From Vicinamibacteraceae bacterium (GTDB lineage: Bacteria; Acidobacteriota; Vicinamibacteria; Vicinamibacterales; UBA8438), in NCBI GenBank assembly GCA_012271165.1, contig JAAXGX010000116.1, forward strand, positions 1,171-57,391: a stretch of 56,221 nt of DNA, given 5' to 3'. Positions 32,357 to 41,790 of the stretch are shown one piece after another. Within the stretch, counting starts at the first letter, position 1. Each line of letters begins with the position of its first letter. The notes under the pieces were generated by a model. It was not told where the DNA came from. It did no database searches and saw only the letters and a list, made by a program, of their open reading frames with translations. The position numbers were made by a program, and so were the translations under genes.

Positions 32357-33352
32357 ATGAGTGAGCGACCCCCGCAGGATACCGCTGCGGGACATTGGGT
32401 CTCGTACCGCCCCGAGATCAGGGTGCTGGACTGCACCATCCGCGACGGCGGTCTGATGAACGACCACCAGTTCGGCGACGAGACCGTGCGGGCCGTGTAC
32501 CGGGCGTGCGTCGACAGCGGCATCGACTACATGGAGATCGGGTACGTCAATTCGCGCCGGCAGTTTCCGCCGGGCCAGTTCGGGCCCTGGAAGCACTGCG
32601 TGGAGAGCGACATCCGCCGCATCGTGGGCGACAACGACACGGCGCTGAAGCTGTCGGCGATGGCCGACGCCGAGAAGAGCGACTACCGGGAAGACATCCT
32701 GCCCAGGTCGGAGAGCGTCGTGGACCTGATCCGGGTGGCCACCTACATCCACCAGATCCCCCTGGCGCTGGACATGATCAAGGACGCCCACGACAAGGGC
32801 TACGAGACGAGCCTCAACCTGATGGCCCTGTCCACGGTGCCCGACGGCGAGCTGCACGAGGCGCTGGCGCTGGCGGCCGAGTCCGAGGCGGACGTGGTCT
32901 GCATCGTCGACAGCTTCGGCGCGCTGTACGGCGAGCAGATCGACGGCTACGTGAAGACCTTCCAGAGCTATACCGCGGGGAACGGCAAGGAAGTGGGCAT
33001 GCACGCCCACAACAACCGCCAGCTGGCGTTCGCCAACACCGTGCAGGCCACGGTCAAGGGCGCCAACCGGCTCGACGCCAGCATGGCCGGTCTCGGCCGG
33101 GGCGCGGGCAACTGCCCGTTGGAGCTGCTGCTCAGCTTCCTGCACAATCCCAAGTTCCGGCTGCGGCCCGTGCTGCACTGCATCCAGCACCACATCGAGC
33201 CGATGCGCGAGGCCCTCAAGTGGGGCTTCGACTACCCGTACATGTTGACCGGGGTGCTCAATCAGCACCCGCGGGCCGGGATGGCCTTCAACGAGTCGGC
33301 GGACCGGGGCGACATCATCAAGTTCTACGACTCGCTCGAAGATCCGGATTGA
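32357..33352 (+). CDS. DRE-TIM metallolyase / HMGL-like aldolase
   Basis: A 331-residue TIM-barrel enzyme of the HMGL/isopropylmalate-synthase-like superfamily. LDCTIRDGGLMNDHQF supplies the catalytic Arg-Asp pair (the DxxRDG motif), VGMHAHNNRQLAFAN the HxH metal ligands, and AGLGRGAGNCPLELLL the glycine-rich loop near the active site. It is close in layout to 4-hydroxy-2-oxovalerate aldolases and the aldolase-catalytic-domain proteins found in polysaccharide loci. The ATG is preceded by GGAAGGAG. It is the only plainly cytoplasmic enzyme in a row of exported redox proteins. It may process the carbon skeleton released by them, which is inference. Confidence 0.87.
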   Translation: MSERPPQDTAAGHWVSYRPEIRVLDCTIRDGGLMNDHQFGDETVRAVYRACVDSGIDYMEIGYVNSRRQFPPGQFGPWKHCVESDIRRIVGDNDTALKLSAMADAEKSDYREDILPRSESVVDLIRVATYIHQIPLALDMIKDAHDKGYETSLNLMALSTVPDGELHEALALAAESEADVVCIVDSFGALYGEQIDGYVKTFQSYTAGNGKEVGMHAHNNRQLAFANTVQATVKGANRLDASMAGLGRGAGNCPLELLLSFLHNPKFRLRPVLHCIQHHIEPMREALKWGFDYPYMLTGVLNQHPRAGMAFNESADRGDIIKFYDSLEDPD

Positions 33353-33415
33353 CGGAGCCGATCGCGCGCCGCGCCCCGGCGCGCGGCCGGCGCTCGCGCT
33401 GAACGGAGGGTGCCG

Positions 33416-35509
33416 ATGCATCGACGACGACGTGGGCGGCGTCCGGACGGGCTCGTTGGCGGAACCATCGCCGCCGCGGTTGCGCTGGCGCTGGCGCCGT
33501 CCTCCGCGCCGGCGCAGCTCGCTTCCGCGGCGTACACCGCGGCCGAGGCCGAGGCGGGCCGCGCGGTGTACGACCAGTCCTGCGCGTCGTGCCACATGCC
33601 CAACCTGAGCGGGCAGTTCGAGGCGCCGGAGCTGGCCGGGCCGAGCTTCCGCGGGACGTGGGGCGATCGGCCGGTCGCCGAGCTGCTCGACCTCGTGCGC
33701 GCGACGATGCCGACCGGGGCGCCCGGCTCGCTCGCCCCGGATGCCTACAGCAGCGTGGTCGCCTACCTCCTGCAGGCGAACGGCGTGGCGGCCGGGAGCG
33801 TGGCGCTGGGCGGCGCCCCGGCGTCCATGCCGGCCGGCGCGCCGCCGGCCGCGGACGCGCGCGCGGGAACGCGGGTGTTCCAGCCGATCGCCGACCGCGC
33901 GCCCGTCACCGACGCGATGCTGCTGGACCCCGACCCGGCCGACTGGCTCATCTACCGGCGGACCTACGACGGGTGGGGCCACAGTCCGCTGGACCAGATC
34001 ACGCGCGAGAACGTCGGCCGGCTGCAGCTCGCCTGGGTCTGGGCGATGGACGACGGGCGCAACCAGCCGACGCCGCTGGTCTACGACGGCGTGATGTACC
34101 TCACCAGCCCCGGCAACGTCGTGCACGCGCTCGACGCCGCCACCGGCACGCTGCTCTGGGAGTACCGCCGGCCGCTGCCGGAGGCGCTGCGGGGCGCCAA
34201 CAGCCGCAATCTGGCCATCTACGACGACAAGCTCTTCATGGGGACGCGCGACGCGTTCGTCGCGGCGCTCGACAGCCGCACGGGCGAGCTGGCCTGGGAG
34301 ACCCGGATGGCCGACTACAACGACGGCTACTCCAACACCAGCGGGCCGATCGTCGCCGGCGGGCGCGTCATCAACGGCATCAACGGCTGCTCGCGCTTCA
34401 TGCCCGACAGCTGCTTCATCACGGCGCACGACGCGGCGACCGGCGAGGAGCTGTGGCGCCGGCTCACCATCGCCGCGCCGGGCGAGCCGGGGGGCGACTC
34501 CTGGGGCGATCTGCCGCTGGCGCTGCGCGGCGGCGGCGACTCGTGGATACCCGGCAGCTACGATCCCGAGCTGGATCTGCTGTTCTGGCCGGTCGCGCAG
34601 GCCAAGCCCTGGGTGCCCGCCAGCCGCGGCCTGACGGTCCACGACCCGGCGCTGTACACGAACTCGACGCTCGCGCTCGATCCCCGCGACGGCACCATCC
34701 GCTGGTACCGGCAGCACGTCCCCGGCGAGGCGCTCGACCTCGACGAGGGCTTCGAGCAGGTGCTCATCGACAGCGGCGGGCGCAAGGCCCTGTTCACGAT
34801 CGGCAAGCACGGCGTCCTCTGGAAGCTCGACCGCGAGACGGGCGCGTTCCTCGGGCACGTCGAGACCGTCTTCCAGAACGTGTTCGAGCGCATCGATCCG
34901 GACACGGGCATCGTGACGTACCGCCAGGACATCGCGGACGCGGGCATCGGCGACTGGGTTTCCGTGTGCCCGAGCACGGCCGGCGGCCACAACTGGCACG
35001 CGACGGGCTACAGCCCCGAGACGCGCCTGCTGATCATCCCGCTGAGCCAGAGCTGCCTGGAGATCGCGGGCCGCGAGGTGGCGCTCGAGATCGGCTCGGG
35101 CGGCTCGCAGGCCGACCGGACGTGGTTCGAGATGCCCGGCACGAACGGCAACCTGGGCAAGCTGGCCGCATACGACGTCGATACGCTGGAGGAGCGCTGG
35201 AGCATCGAGCAGCGCGCCGCGTTCGCGACGGCCGTGCTGACGACCGCCGGCGGGCTCGCGTTCGCCGGCGACGTGGACCGCTACTTCCGGGCGCTCGACG
35301 CCGCCACCGGCGACGTGCTGTGGGAAACGCGGCTGGGCACGTCCGTGCAGGGGTTCCCCGTCTCGTACGCCGTCGGCGGCACGCAGTACGTCGCCGTGTC
35401 GGCCGGGCTGGGCGGCGGCAGCCCCCGGCGGGTGCCGATGCTGCTGAGTCCGGACATCGTGCACCCGGACACCGGCAACGCGCTGTACGTCTTCGCGCTG
35501 CGCGAGTAG
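33416..35509 (+). CDS. Quinohemoprotein: N-terminal cytochrome c fused to PQQ-dependent dehydrogenase
   Basis: A 697-residue periplasmic protein. The leader ([19 protein letters not shown]) is followed by a cytochrome c domain (about 40-125) with heme site CASCH at 56-60 and Met in [10 protein letters not shown] as probable sixth ligand. An eight-bladed PQQ propeller follows from about 165, with W-motif strands such as [15 protein letters not shown]. The catalytic Asp is Asp441 in ALDLDEGF, with Asp443 two residues on, the pattern of lanthanide-dependent enzymes. The N-terminal rather than C-terminal heme domain is unlike classical quinohemoprotein alcohol dehydrogenases. There is no vicinal Cys pair. 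GGAGGG precedes the ATG; a GTG 6 bases upstream is less likely. Substrate unknown. Confidence 0.88.
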   Translation: MHRRRRGRRPDGLVGGTIAAAVALALAPSSAPAQLASAAYTAAEAEAGRAVYDQSCASCHMPNLSGQFEAPELAGPSFRGTWGDRPVAELLDLVRATMPTGAPGSLAPDAYSSVVAYLLQANGVAAGSVALGGAPASMPAGAPPAADARAGTRVFQPIADRAPVTDAMLLDPDPADWLIYRRTYDGWGHSPLDQITRENVGRLQLAWVWAMDDGRNQPTPLVYDGVMYLTSPGNVVHALDAATGTLLWEYRRPLPEALRGANSRNLAIYDDKLFMGTRDAFVAALDSRTGELAWETRMADYNDGYSNTSGPIVAGGRVINGINGCSRFMPDSCFITAHDAATGEELWRRLTIAAPGEPGGDSWGDLPLALRGGGDSWIPGSYDPELDLLFWPVAQAKPWVPASRGLTVHDPALYTNSTLALDPRDGTIRWYRQHVPGEALDLDEGFEQVLIDSGGRKALFTIGKHGVLWKLDRETGAFLGHVETVFQNVFERIDPDTGIVTYRQDIADAGIGDWVSVCPSTAGGHNWHATGYSPETRLLIIPLSQSCLEIAGREVALEIGSGGSQADRTWFEMPGTNGNLGKLAAYDVDTLEERWSIEQRAAFATAVLTTAGGLAFAGDVDRYFRALDAATGDVLWETRLGTSVQGFPVSYAVGGTQYVAVSAGLGGGSPRRVPMLLSPDIVHPDTGNALYVFALRE

Positions 35510-35647
35510 AGTAGGGGACGCCGCTCGGCCGCGCTCAAAGAACGCTTGGCGAAAGACGCCGACTGGTTCACACTAGGGGATTACCGGCCACGCCTGTCGC
35601 GGCCGGCGCGTTTCGTTGTCACACGCGGGGATCTGGAGGCTTACACG

Positions 35648-36943
35648 ATGTCACGCACCACTGGGTTCGGTCTCGTCGCCACTCTGGCGGTCGCACTCGG
35701 CGTCCTGGCCGCCGGGCCGGCCGCGGCGCAGGAAGCTGCGGCGCAGCCCACGTTCACCAAGGACGTTGCCCCGATTCTGCAGCGCTCGTGCCAGCACTGT
35801 CACCGGCCCGGCTCGATCGCCCCGATGTCGCTGCTGACGTACGAGGAGACGCGGCCCTGGGCGCGGTCCGTCAAGGACAAGGTCGTCACCCGCACGATGC
35901 CGCCGTGGTACATCGACAAGAACATCGGCATCCAGGAGTTCAAGTACGACTACTCGCTCAGCGACGAGGAGATCGCCACGATCGCCGCCTGGGTCGACGG
36001 CGGCGCGCCGCGCGGCAATCCGGCGGACATGCCGCCGCCGCGCGAGTTCCGCGACATCGCCGAGTGGCAGATCGGCGAGCCCGACTGGGTGGTGGAGCTC
36101 CCCGAGCCGTTCGTCGTGCCCGCCGAGGCGCCGAACTGGTGGGGCAACCTCGAGTCCGACTCCGGGCTGACCGAGGACCGCTGGGTCAGGGCGGTCGAGA
36201 CCAAGCCGTCGATCGAGGGCTTCCCGGTGGTGCATCACGCCGTGACCGGCGTGGTGGCCCCGGATGCCGAGGATGTCGACGGCATCGGCGAGTTCCTCAA
36301 CGAGTACGCGCTCGGCAAGAACGGCGACATCTACCCCGAGGGCACCGGCCGCCTGATCCCGGCGGGGTCGAAGATCCGCTTCAACATGCACTACGCCGCG
36401 ATCGGCGTCGAGACGACCGACCGGACGCGCGTCGGCCTGCAGTTCTATCCGCGGGGCGTCGTGCCGGAGCGCAAGATCATCGCGTCGCACGTGGGCGACG
36501 AGGAGGACCTCGACATCCCGGCCGGGGCGTCGAACGTGCGCCACGACGGGTACTACCGGCTCAAGGAGAACTCGCACATCACCGGCTTCCAGGCGCACCT
36601 GCACAACCTCGGCAAGCGCCAGTGCCTCGAGGCGATCTACCCCGACAACCGCGTGGAGACCCTGAGCTGCGCCGATTGGGACTTCGGGTGGCACATCGTC
36701 TACAACTACGAGGATCACGTGGCGCCGCTGCTGCCGAAGGGCACCATCCTGCACGTGATCAGCTGGCACGACAACTCGGAGGCCAACCGCTGGAACGACG
36801 ACCCGACCAACTGGACCGGTTTCGGCCAGCGGTCGAGCGATGACATGAGCTTCGCCTGGGTGAGCTGGTACGAGCTCGACGACGAGGCGTTCGAGAAGGA
36901 GCTCGAGGAGCGGCGGGCGCTGACTGCCAACAACGACGACTAG
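35648..36943 (+). CDS. Cytochrome c fused to copper type II (PHM/DBM-like) monooxygenase
   Basis: A 431-residue exported protein. The signal peptide (ATLAVALGVLAAGPAAA-QEA) is followed by a cytochrome c-like domain with heme site CQHCH at 48-52. A copper monooxygenase part then has His196-His197 (VVHHAV), His248 (FNMHY), His317-x-His319 (FQAHLHN) and Met400 (SDDMSFAW). These six match in order and kind the HH/H and HxH/M ligands of the CuH and CuM sites in peptidylglycine and dopamine monooxygenases. Such enzymes hydroxylate C-H bonds with O2 and a one-electron donor; here the fused heme could replace ascorbate. It follows the PQQ dehydrogenase by about 140 bases. Confidence 0.85.
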   Translation: MSRTTGFGLVATLAVALGVLAAGPAAAQEAAAQPTFTKDVAPILQRSCQHCHRPGSIAPMSLLTYEETRPWARSVKDKVVTRTMPPWYIDKNIGIQEFKYDYSLSDEEIATIAAWVDGGAPRGNPADMPPPREFRDIAEWQIGEPDWVVELPEPFVVPAEAPNWWGNLESDSGLTEDRWVRAVETKPSIEGFPVVHHAVTGVVAPDAEDVDGIGEFLNEYALGKNGDIYPEGTGRLIPAGSKIRFNMHYAAIGVETTDRTRVGLQFYPRGVVPERKIIASHVGDEEDLDIPAGASNVRHDGYYRLKENSHITGFQAHLHNLGKRQCLEAIYPDNRVETLSCADWDFGWHIVYNYEDHVAPLLPKGTILHVISWHDNSEANRWNDDPTNWTGFGQRSSDDMSFAWVSWYELDDEAFEKELEERRALTANNDD

Positions 36944-36969
36944 AACCGCGTCGTCGCGGGAAGAGCATC

Positions 36970-37836
36970 ATGAAGGGGCATAGTCGCATCGTCGGGGCGG
37001 CCGGTCTGGTTGCCTGGCTGGTCGTGTCGCTGGCAACGCCGGGGGCGGCGCAGGAGCGCTGGAACCGGGGCCAGAACATCCAGCCGGTCTTCGAGGGCTG
37101 GGAGCGGAACGACGACGGGTCGTTCACCATGGTCTTCGGCTACCTGAACCGGAACTACCAGGAGCAGCCGGTCGTCCCGGTCGGACCGAACAACTTCTTC
37201 GAGCCGGGTCCGGCCGACCGGGGCCAGCCGACGCACTTCTACAACCGGCGCCAGCAGTTCGTCTTCGAGGTGCGCGTGCCGGCTGACTGGGGGCGGGAGC
37301 AGGATCTGGTCTGGGCGGTGACCCACAACGGTCGGACCGACCGGGCCTTCGGCCACCTCTGGCCGGTGTGGGAGATCGACAACGTCGTCCGGCGCCAGAA
37401 CCGCGGCACGGGGTTCGCCCAGGGCTATTCCGACAACCAGCGGCCGAGCATCCGCCTGGCGGGCGCCGACCAGCTCGAGGTCACGTTGCCGGACACGCTC
37501 GAGATCGCCGTGCTCGCCGGCGACGACGGCATCCCGCCGCCGAACCCGGACATCCTGAAGCGGACGCTGCGGCCGGGTCCCAAGATGCAGGCCATGGTCA
37601 GCCCGCGGGACGCGGCCACGACGGGTCTGGCGGTGACCTGGCTCCACTGGCGCGGGGCCGGCGAGGTGTCGTTCGAGCCGCGGGTCCTGACGCTCGACGA
37701 GCAGGGGCAGGCCGTCACGCGCGTCAGCTTCAGCGCGCCGGGCACGTACGTTCTCCAGGCCGTGGCCGACGATACGGTCTTCACCACCCCCGTCAACGTG
37801 ACCGTGACCGTGAATCCGCAGGTCGCGGCGCCGTAG
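36970..37836 (+). CDS. Secreted beta-sandwich protein of unknown function
   Basis: A 288-residue protein with a signal peptide (VGAAGLVAWLVVSLATPGAA-QE). The first part has IQPVFEGWERNDDGSFTMVF, GYLNRNYQEQ and a conserved-looking GPNNFFEPGPADRGQPTHF. The C-terminal 80 residues (VSFEPRVLTLDEQGQAVTRV, SFSAPGTYVLQAVADD) look like an immunoglobulin-type or cadherin-like domain. I know this arrangement from acidobacterial genomes as an unnamed family. It begins 27 bases after the copper monooxygenase stop and ends 14 bases before the FG-GAP lipoprotein, so it belongs to the same transcript. A role as accessory or docking protein is inferred only from position. Confidence 0.78.
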   Translation: MKGHSRIVGAAGLVAWLVVSLATPGAAQERWNRGQNIQPVFEGWERNDDGSFTMVFGYLNRNYQEQPVVPVGPNNFFEPGPADRGQPTHFYNRRQQFVFEVRVPADWGREQDLVWAVTHNGRTDRAFGHLWPVWEIDNVVRRQNRGTGFAQGYSDNQRPSIRLAGADQLEVTLPDTLEIAVLAGDDGIPPPNPDILKRTLRPGPKMQAMVSPRDAATTGLAVTWLHWRGAGEVSFEPRVLTLDEQGQAVTRVSFSAPGTYVLQAVADDTVFTTPVNVTVTVNPQVAAP

Positions 37837-37849
37837 GGGCGGGGCGGGG

Positions 37850-39297
37850 ATGCGGCGGGGCCCGGGCGTCGCGGTCGTGGTCGCGCTGGCGGCCGCGGCC
37901 GGCTGCTCGGGCCCGGCATCCGGGAATGCGCCGGCCGCCGGGCCGCCGGCCGACGGTCCGCCGACCGTCGCGGACACGCCGACGCGCGCCCGCGCGGCGG
38001 ACGGCTCGTACATCTCCTGGCGCGAGCACATCATCGACGACCTTGCCGTCGGCGGGGTCGCCCTCGCGGGCAGCGACGGGCTGGCCATGGCCGACCTCGA
38101 TCGGGACGGCCACCTCGACGTCGTGTCCGTGCACGAATCCGACACGACCTACGACGGCGTTCCCGACGGCCACGTGCGGATCGCGTACGGCGCGGCCGAT
38201 CCGGACATCTGGGAGCGCTACACCCTGGCCGAGGGCCCCGAGGCGGGCGCCGCGGAGGACGTCGCCGTCGGCGACATGAACGGCGACGGCTATCCGGACG
38301 TCGTCGTGGCGTGCGAGCTCGCCCACCTGATCTACCTCGAGAACCCCGGCGCGGCAGGGCGAGCCGCGCACTGGAAGCGCGTGATCCCGTCCGCGGCGCG
38401 CGGGCGCGGGTCGTACATCCGCGTCTTCCTGGCGGACTTCGACGGCGACGGGCGGCCGGAGGTCGTCGCCGCCAACAAGGGCGCCCAGAACCCGGCGCGG
38501 GACACCGCCGAGACGCATCCGATCGCGTGGTTCGCGCTGCCCGCCGATCCGCTCGACGGCGACGCCTGGGTCGAGCACGAGCTCGCCCGCGTCATCGTCC
38601 CCATCAACGCACAGCCGGTCGACCTCGACGGCGACGGAGACCTCGACGTCGTCGGCGGCTCGCGCGGGGAGCAGCGGATCTTCTGGTTCGAGAACGTGAG
38701 CGCGGCCGACATCGCGTTCGTGGAGCACCGCATCGAGATCCGGCCGGCGTCGGCGGTCACGGGCTTCAACATGGACTTCGCCGATCTCGACGGCGACGGC
38801 CGCCTCGACATCGCGCTGCGGGACGAGGGTCGCGGTCTCGTCTGGCTGGCGCAGCCGGCCGAGCCGGGCGGCGCGTGGCGAGCCCACGCGATCGGCGACC
38901 TCGCGCCGGACCGGCTGGTCGGCTTCGTGCTCACGGACCTCGACGGCGACGGCCGCCGCGACGCGTTCACGGGCGCCTACAGCCAGGCACCGCGCGACGT
39001 CGACGCCGCCGAGCCGTCCGTCTCGCACCGGGCCGGCCGTCTGGCGTGGTTCCAGCAGCCGGACGATCCGGCCGGCGCCTGGACGCGCCACGACGTGTCC
39101 AGGCGCATCCGGGGCATCTTCGACAAGTTCGTGGCCCGCGACATGGACGCCGACGGTGACGTCGACCTGGTCGGCACGCGCGGCAACTCCGTGCCGTACG
39201 ACGGGTCTTCTGGCTCGAGCAGGTGCGCAGCGCCGAGCCGCTGCCGGCCTTCGACCAGGCCCGCGAGCGCGAGAGCCGCCAGTTGCCGCTGCCGTAG
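37850..39297 (+). CDS. FG-GAP/VCBS repeat lipoprotein, with frameshift near its end
   Basis: An exported protein with a lipobox leader (VALAAAAGCSG). At least six FG-GAP-like repeats carry Ca2+-binding DxDxDG loops (ADLDRDGHLDVV, GDMNGDGYPDVV, ADFDGDGRPEVV, VDLDGDGDLDVV, ADLDGDGRLDIA and TDLDGDGRRDAF), forming a beta-propeller. At 39203-39205 the frame breaks: GACGGGTCTTC gives GSSGSS, but one added G gives DGVFWLEQVRSAEPLPAFDQ and a TAG at 39295-39297, which clearly continues the repeat. The uncorrected frame runs on as nonsense to 39508. The cause is a one-base loss in a G-run, either real or an assembly error. It ends the redox gene block. Confidence 0.82.
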
Positions 39298-39361
39298 CAG
39301 CTCGCCCGTCCGCCGTACAAGGACCGCCGGCGCCCCCCGATCATCGCGGCGAAGGGCGGGT

Positions 39362-39900
39362 ATGCCCTTGATCTGGCGGCTTCTCGGCACGGTCGTGGGA
39401 CGGGCTGACTACCGCAACGACAACCCGTGTGACCGGTACTTTCTGGAATTCTCCAAACTGCAGCGCAACGGCCGCGTCACGATTCCCACCCGACGAACAG
39501 CTGTCTGAATTGGAGCAGTCGCTGAGTCCGCCGGAACTCCTGGAAGCCGCAGCAGAACTGGCGGAATTGACGTTTCAGCACTACGAAGATGCCACGGTTC
39601 ACGGGTGGTGGTGGACCGTATCGACTCCTTCCGAGAACGGGTTCCTGGCCAGCGTCGGTGAGCACTTCCTGATCACGCTGCACATTGCAGACCTCACCCC
39701 GGCCCACCGGAATGACCCGAACCTGCTCTATCAACTGCTCCGATGGCAGAACGAAATGGCATGGTGCAGATTCAGGATAGACGAGGACAATGCATTGTTT
39801 CTCGGATACCTTGCTGGGGATGTCGAAGGCGGTGGATTCGTACCTGCCGCCACTTGAGGAATACGTCAACACTCCTCAGAAGAGGGGTTGGTTTCGTTGA
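39362..39900 (+). pseudogene. Hypothetical cytoplasmic gene broken by two apparent frameshifts
   Basis: Three consecutive frames read as one protein. Frame one starts at ATG 39362 (MPLIWRLLGTVVGRADYRND and on to LQRNGRVTIPT). Removing one C near 39490 continues it as DEQLSELEQSLSPPELLEAA through WWWTVSTPS and LLYQLLRWQNEMAWCRFRID. Another one-base shift near 39820 gives SKAVDSYLPPLEEYVNTPQK and RGWFR before TGA at 39898-39900. The middle frame alone (39429-39857) is what a naive reading shows. The layout is loosely like YbjN/CesT-type proteins, but I would not assign it. Its GC content is lower than its surroundings. Together with the nearby FG-GAP break this suggests gene decay or locally poor sequence. 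Confidence 0.6.
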
Positions 39901-39953
39901 AGAATCGCGTGAGCGAAGCGAGCAATCATGGCAAGAGGTTGACTACCTCATCT

Positions 39954-40271
39954 TCAGACAGCAACCTCCACGAAAGTTCCGGGACGGGTCCGCCGGACGG
40001 CCGCGCGGATGTCATCGACACGCAGCCGGATGCGCGGCCATGACGTCGTGAGCAGAATCACCACTCCAAGCCGTCTGTGGCCAAGGCGCTGCTGATGACG
40101 GAGACTCTGGTCCGTCGTGATCAGCAACCGGTAGCCGTCAGCTTCCGCACGATCGAGCAGTTCCCCGTTGCGCAGATTCGACCAGCCTCGCTCGAAGGCC
40201 GTGTCCACCGTGTGTCCGATCAGATGATCCCGCAACGGCGCCGGGGTGCCCTGGTCGAACAGTATTGTCAC
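39954..40271 (-). CDS. DUF5615 PIN-like toxin
   Basis: A 105-residue protein of the DUF5615 PIN-like family. It begins VTILFDQGTPAPLRDHL, with the first acidic residue in LFDQG. It continues with DTAFERGWSNLRNGELLDRA and LLITTDQSLRHQQRL, which contains the TD motif of the PIN-like active site. The GTG start overlaps the TGA of the upstream DUF433 gene (GTGA). DUF433/DUF5615 pairs are known as toxin-antitoxin-like modules; the toxin is presumed to be an RNase. The pair lies on the minus strand between the broken gene and the FAD oxidase. Confidence 0.83.
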   Translation of the reverse strand: MTILFDQGTPAPLRDHLIGHTVDTAFERGWSNLRNGELLDRAEADGYRLLITTDQSLRHQQRLGHRRLGVVILLTTSWPRIRLRVDDIRAAVRRTRPGTFVEVAV

Positions 40272-40495
40272 GAACGAGCCGACTCCATGAGGGTCTCCCG
40301 CTCGTGGTCCAGTACGGCCAGGAGTTGATCTCGTTCCACGCCCGGGAACCACTCCAGGAACTGGTCGATCGTGGCGCCGTCCCGCAGATTGTCGAAGAGC
40401 GCGGAAACCGGCACGCGAGTGCCGCGGAACACCCAGGCGCCGCTCACCTTGTCCGGGTCGCGTTCGACGGCCGGGCAGGTCTTCCATGTGCCCAT
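40268..40495 (-). CDS. DUF433 antitoxin
   Basis: A 75-residue protein matching the DUF433 family: DPDKVSGAWVFRGTRVPVSA, LFDNLRDGATIDQFLEWFPG and LLAVLDHERETL, a small winged-helix-like DNA-binding unit. It precedes the PIN-like gene with a 4-base overlap. GGCGAG and AGGAG lie upstream of the ATG at slightly long distance, and TATAGGAT near 40525-40532 (minus strand) could be a -10. As with other type II antitoxins it would bind the toxin and repress the operon. Confidence 0.83.
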   Translation of the reverse strand: MGTWKTCPAVERDPDKVSGAWVFRGTRVPVSALFDNLRDGATIDQFLEWFPGVERDQLLAVLDHERETLMESARS

Positions 40496-40591
40496 GGTCT
40501 CGCCTGCTCTCCTGTCCTCTTGCCGATCCTATACGTACATGCTCTGCGTGTCGGACAGAAGGCCCCGTCCGTCTCTCGGCCTGTAGAACCC

Positions 40592-41776
40592 TCAGATCAG
40601 CGCATCGTCGTGGAACGCCTCGCCGCGGGCGAAGCGTCCGGGGTCGAAGGCGCTGATGTCGAGGCGCGACGAGGCGCCGGTCGCGAGCAGGTCGGCCAGG
40701 GCCGCCCCGGTCGCGGGCGCCAGCATCAGCCCGTGGCCGCTGAAGCCGTTGGCCAGGTAGAAACCGGCCAGCTCGGGGTGCTCGCCCAGGAGCGGGTTGT
40801 GGTCCGGCGTCATCTCGTACAGGCCCGCCCAGCCCTCGACGAGCTCGGCCGCGGCGAAGGCCGGCAGCCGTGCGACGAGCGGCGGCCGGAAGTCGCTCGC
40901 CCAGCGCGCGCGGTCGCACTCGAAGTTCTCGCCGGGGGGTTCGTCGTGCCGCGTGCGGGCCACGATGATCCGATCGGGGTCGCCGGGGTCGAGCGGATCG
41001 TCGTGGCGCCAGTGGACGCCACCCGGATCGATCACCACCGGGAACCGGTGGGGCCAGCGCCGCGGCAGCGCACACCGGAAGAGGTGTTGCCGGACCGGCG
41101 TTACGGGCAGGTCGAGATCGGCGAGCGCGGCGAGCCGCGCGGCGAACGGGCCCGCGGCGTTGACCACCGCGCGGGCGTCCATCGACGCGCCGCCGGCGAG
41201 CGTCACGCCCCGGACACGGCCGCCCATGGTCCGCACGCGGGTGACTTCGCCGCTGACGTACGTCGCGCCGGCCGCCGCCGCCGCGTGGCGGAAGCCCGCC
41301 AGCACCTCGCGCGGGTTGGCGTAGCCGTCGTCAGGCCCGAAGAGGCCGAAGCGGATGTCGTCGAGGGCGAGGTCGGGCACCAGGGCGCGGATGGCGGCGA
41401 CGTCCAGGCGCTCGACGCGCGCCCCGAGGGCCCGCTGCCGCGCGTAGCGCCGCTCGAACCGCTCCGCCGTCGCGTCGTCCGCCAGGAACAGGTAGCCGCG
41501 CTGCCGGAACCAGGCCCGCGGCCGATGGCCCGGCGCCTGCATGGCGGCGTCGAAGCGCTCGTAGAACCGCACGCTGTGCTGGGCGAGCCGGATGTTCGCG
41601 GCAGAGCTGAACTGCTGGCGGATGCCGCCCATGGCGAGCCGCGACGAGGCGCGCCGGTAGGTCGGATCGCGCTCGACGACCGTCACCTCGGCGCGGCAGC
41701 CGCCGGTCCGCAGGTGCCAGGCGATGCTGGATCCGACGACTCCGCCGCCGACGATCACGATGCGCTCGGCGGCCAT
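40592..41776 (-). CDS. FAD-dependent amino-acid oxidase (DAO/sarcosine oxidase family)
   Basis: A 394-residue flavoprotein. The N-terminal Rossmann motif is RIVIVGGGVVGSSIAWHL (GxGxxG at about 10-15), followed by the acidic ribose-binding VVERDPTYRRASSRLA. RAVVNAAGPFAARLA is the second FAD segment, and GLYEMTPDHNPLLGEHPEL with NGFSGHGLMLAPATG is the C-terminal DAO signature. The family oxidises D-amino acids, glycine, sarcosine or dimethylglycine with O2 or a quinone. The substrate is not predictable, and no folate domain is attached. The ATG starts the Rossmann strand. The upstream M1 peptidase gene ends 15 bases before it on the same strand, so the two may share a transcript. Confidence 0.88.
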   Translation of the reverse strand: MAAERIVIVGGGVVGSSIAWHLRTGGCRAEVTVVERDPTYRRASSRLAMGGIRQQFSSAANIRLAQHSVRFYERFDAAMQAPGHRPRAWFRQRGYLFLADDATAERFERRYARQRALGARVERLDVAAIRALVPDLALDDIRFGLFGPDDGYANPREVLAGFRHAAAAAGATYVSGEVTRVRTMGGRVRGVTLAGGASMDARAVVNAAGPFAARLAALADLDLPVTPVRQHLFRCALPRRWPHRFPVVIDPGGVHWRHDDPLDPGDPDRIIVARTRHDEPPGENFECDRARWASDFRPPLVARLPAFAAAELVEGWAGLYEMTPDHNPLLGEHPELAGFYLANGFSGHGLMLAPATGAALADLLATGASSRLDISAFDPGRFARGEAFHDDALI

Positions 41777-41790
41777 GGGTGGGGCCGGAC

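Noticed and set aside
32156-35464. 1100-codon minus-strand open frame opposite the aldolase and PQQ genes
   Set aside because: It spans two well-supported plus-strand genes and their gap, and shows only reverse-frame composition.
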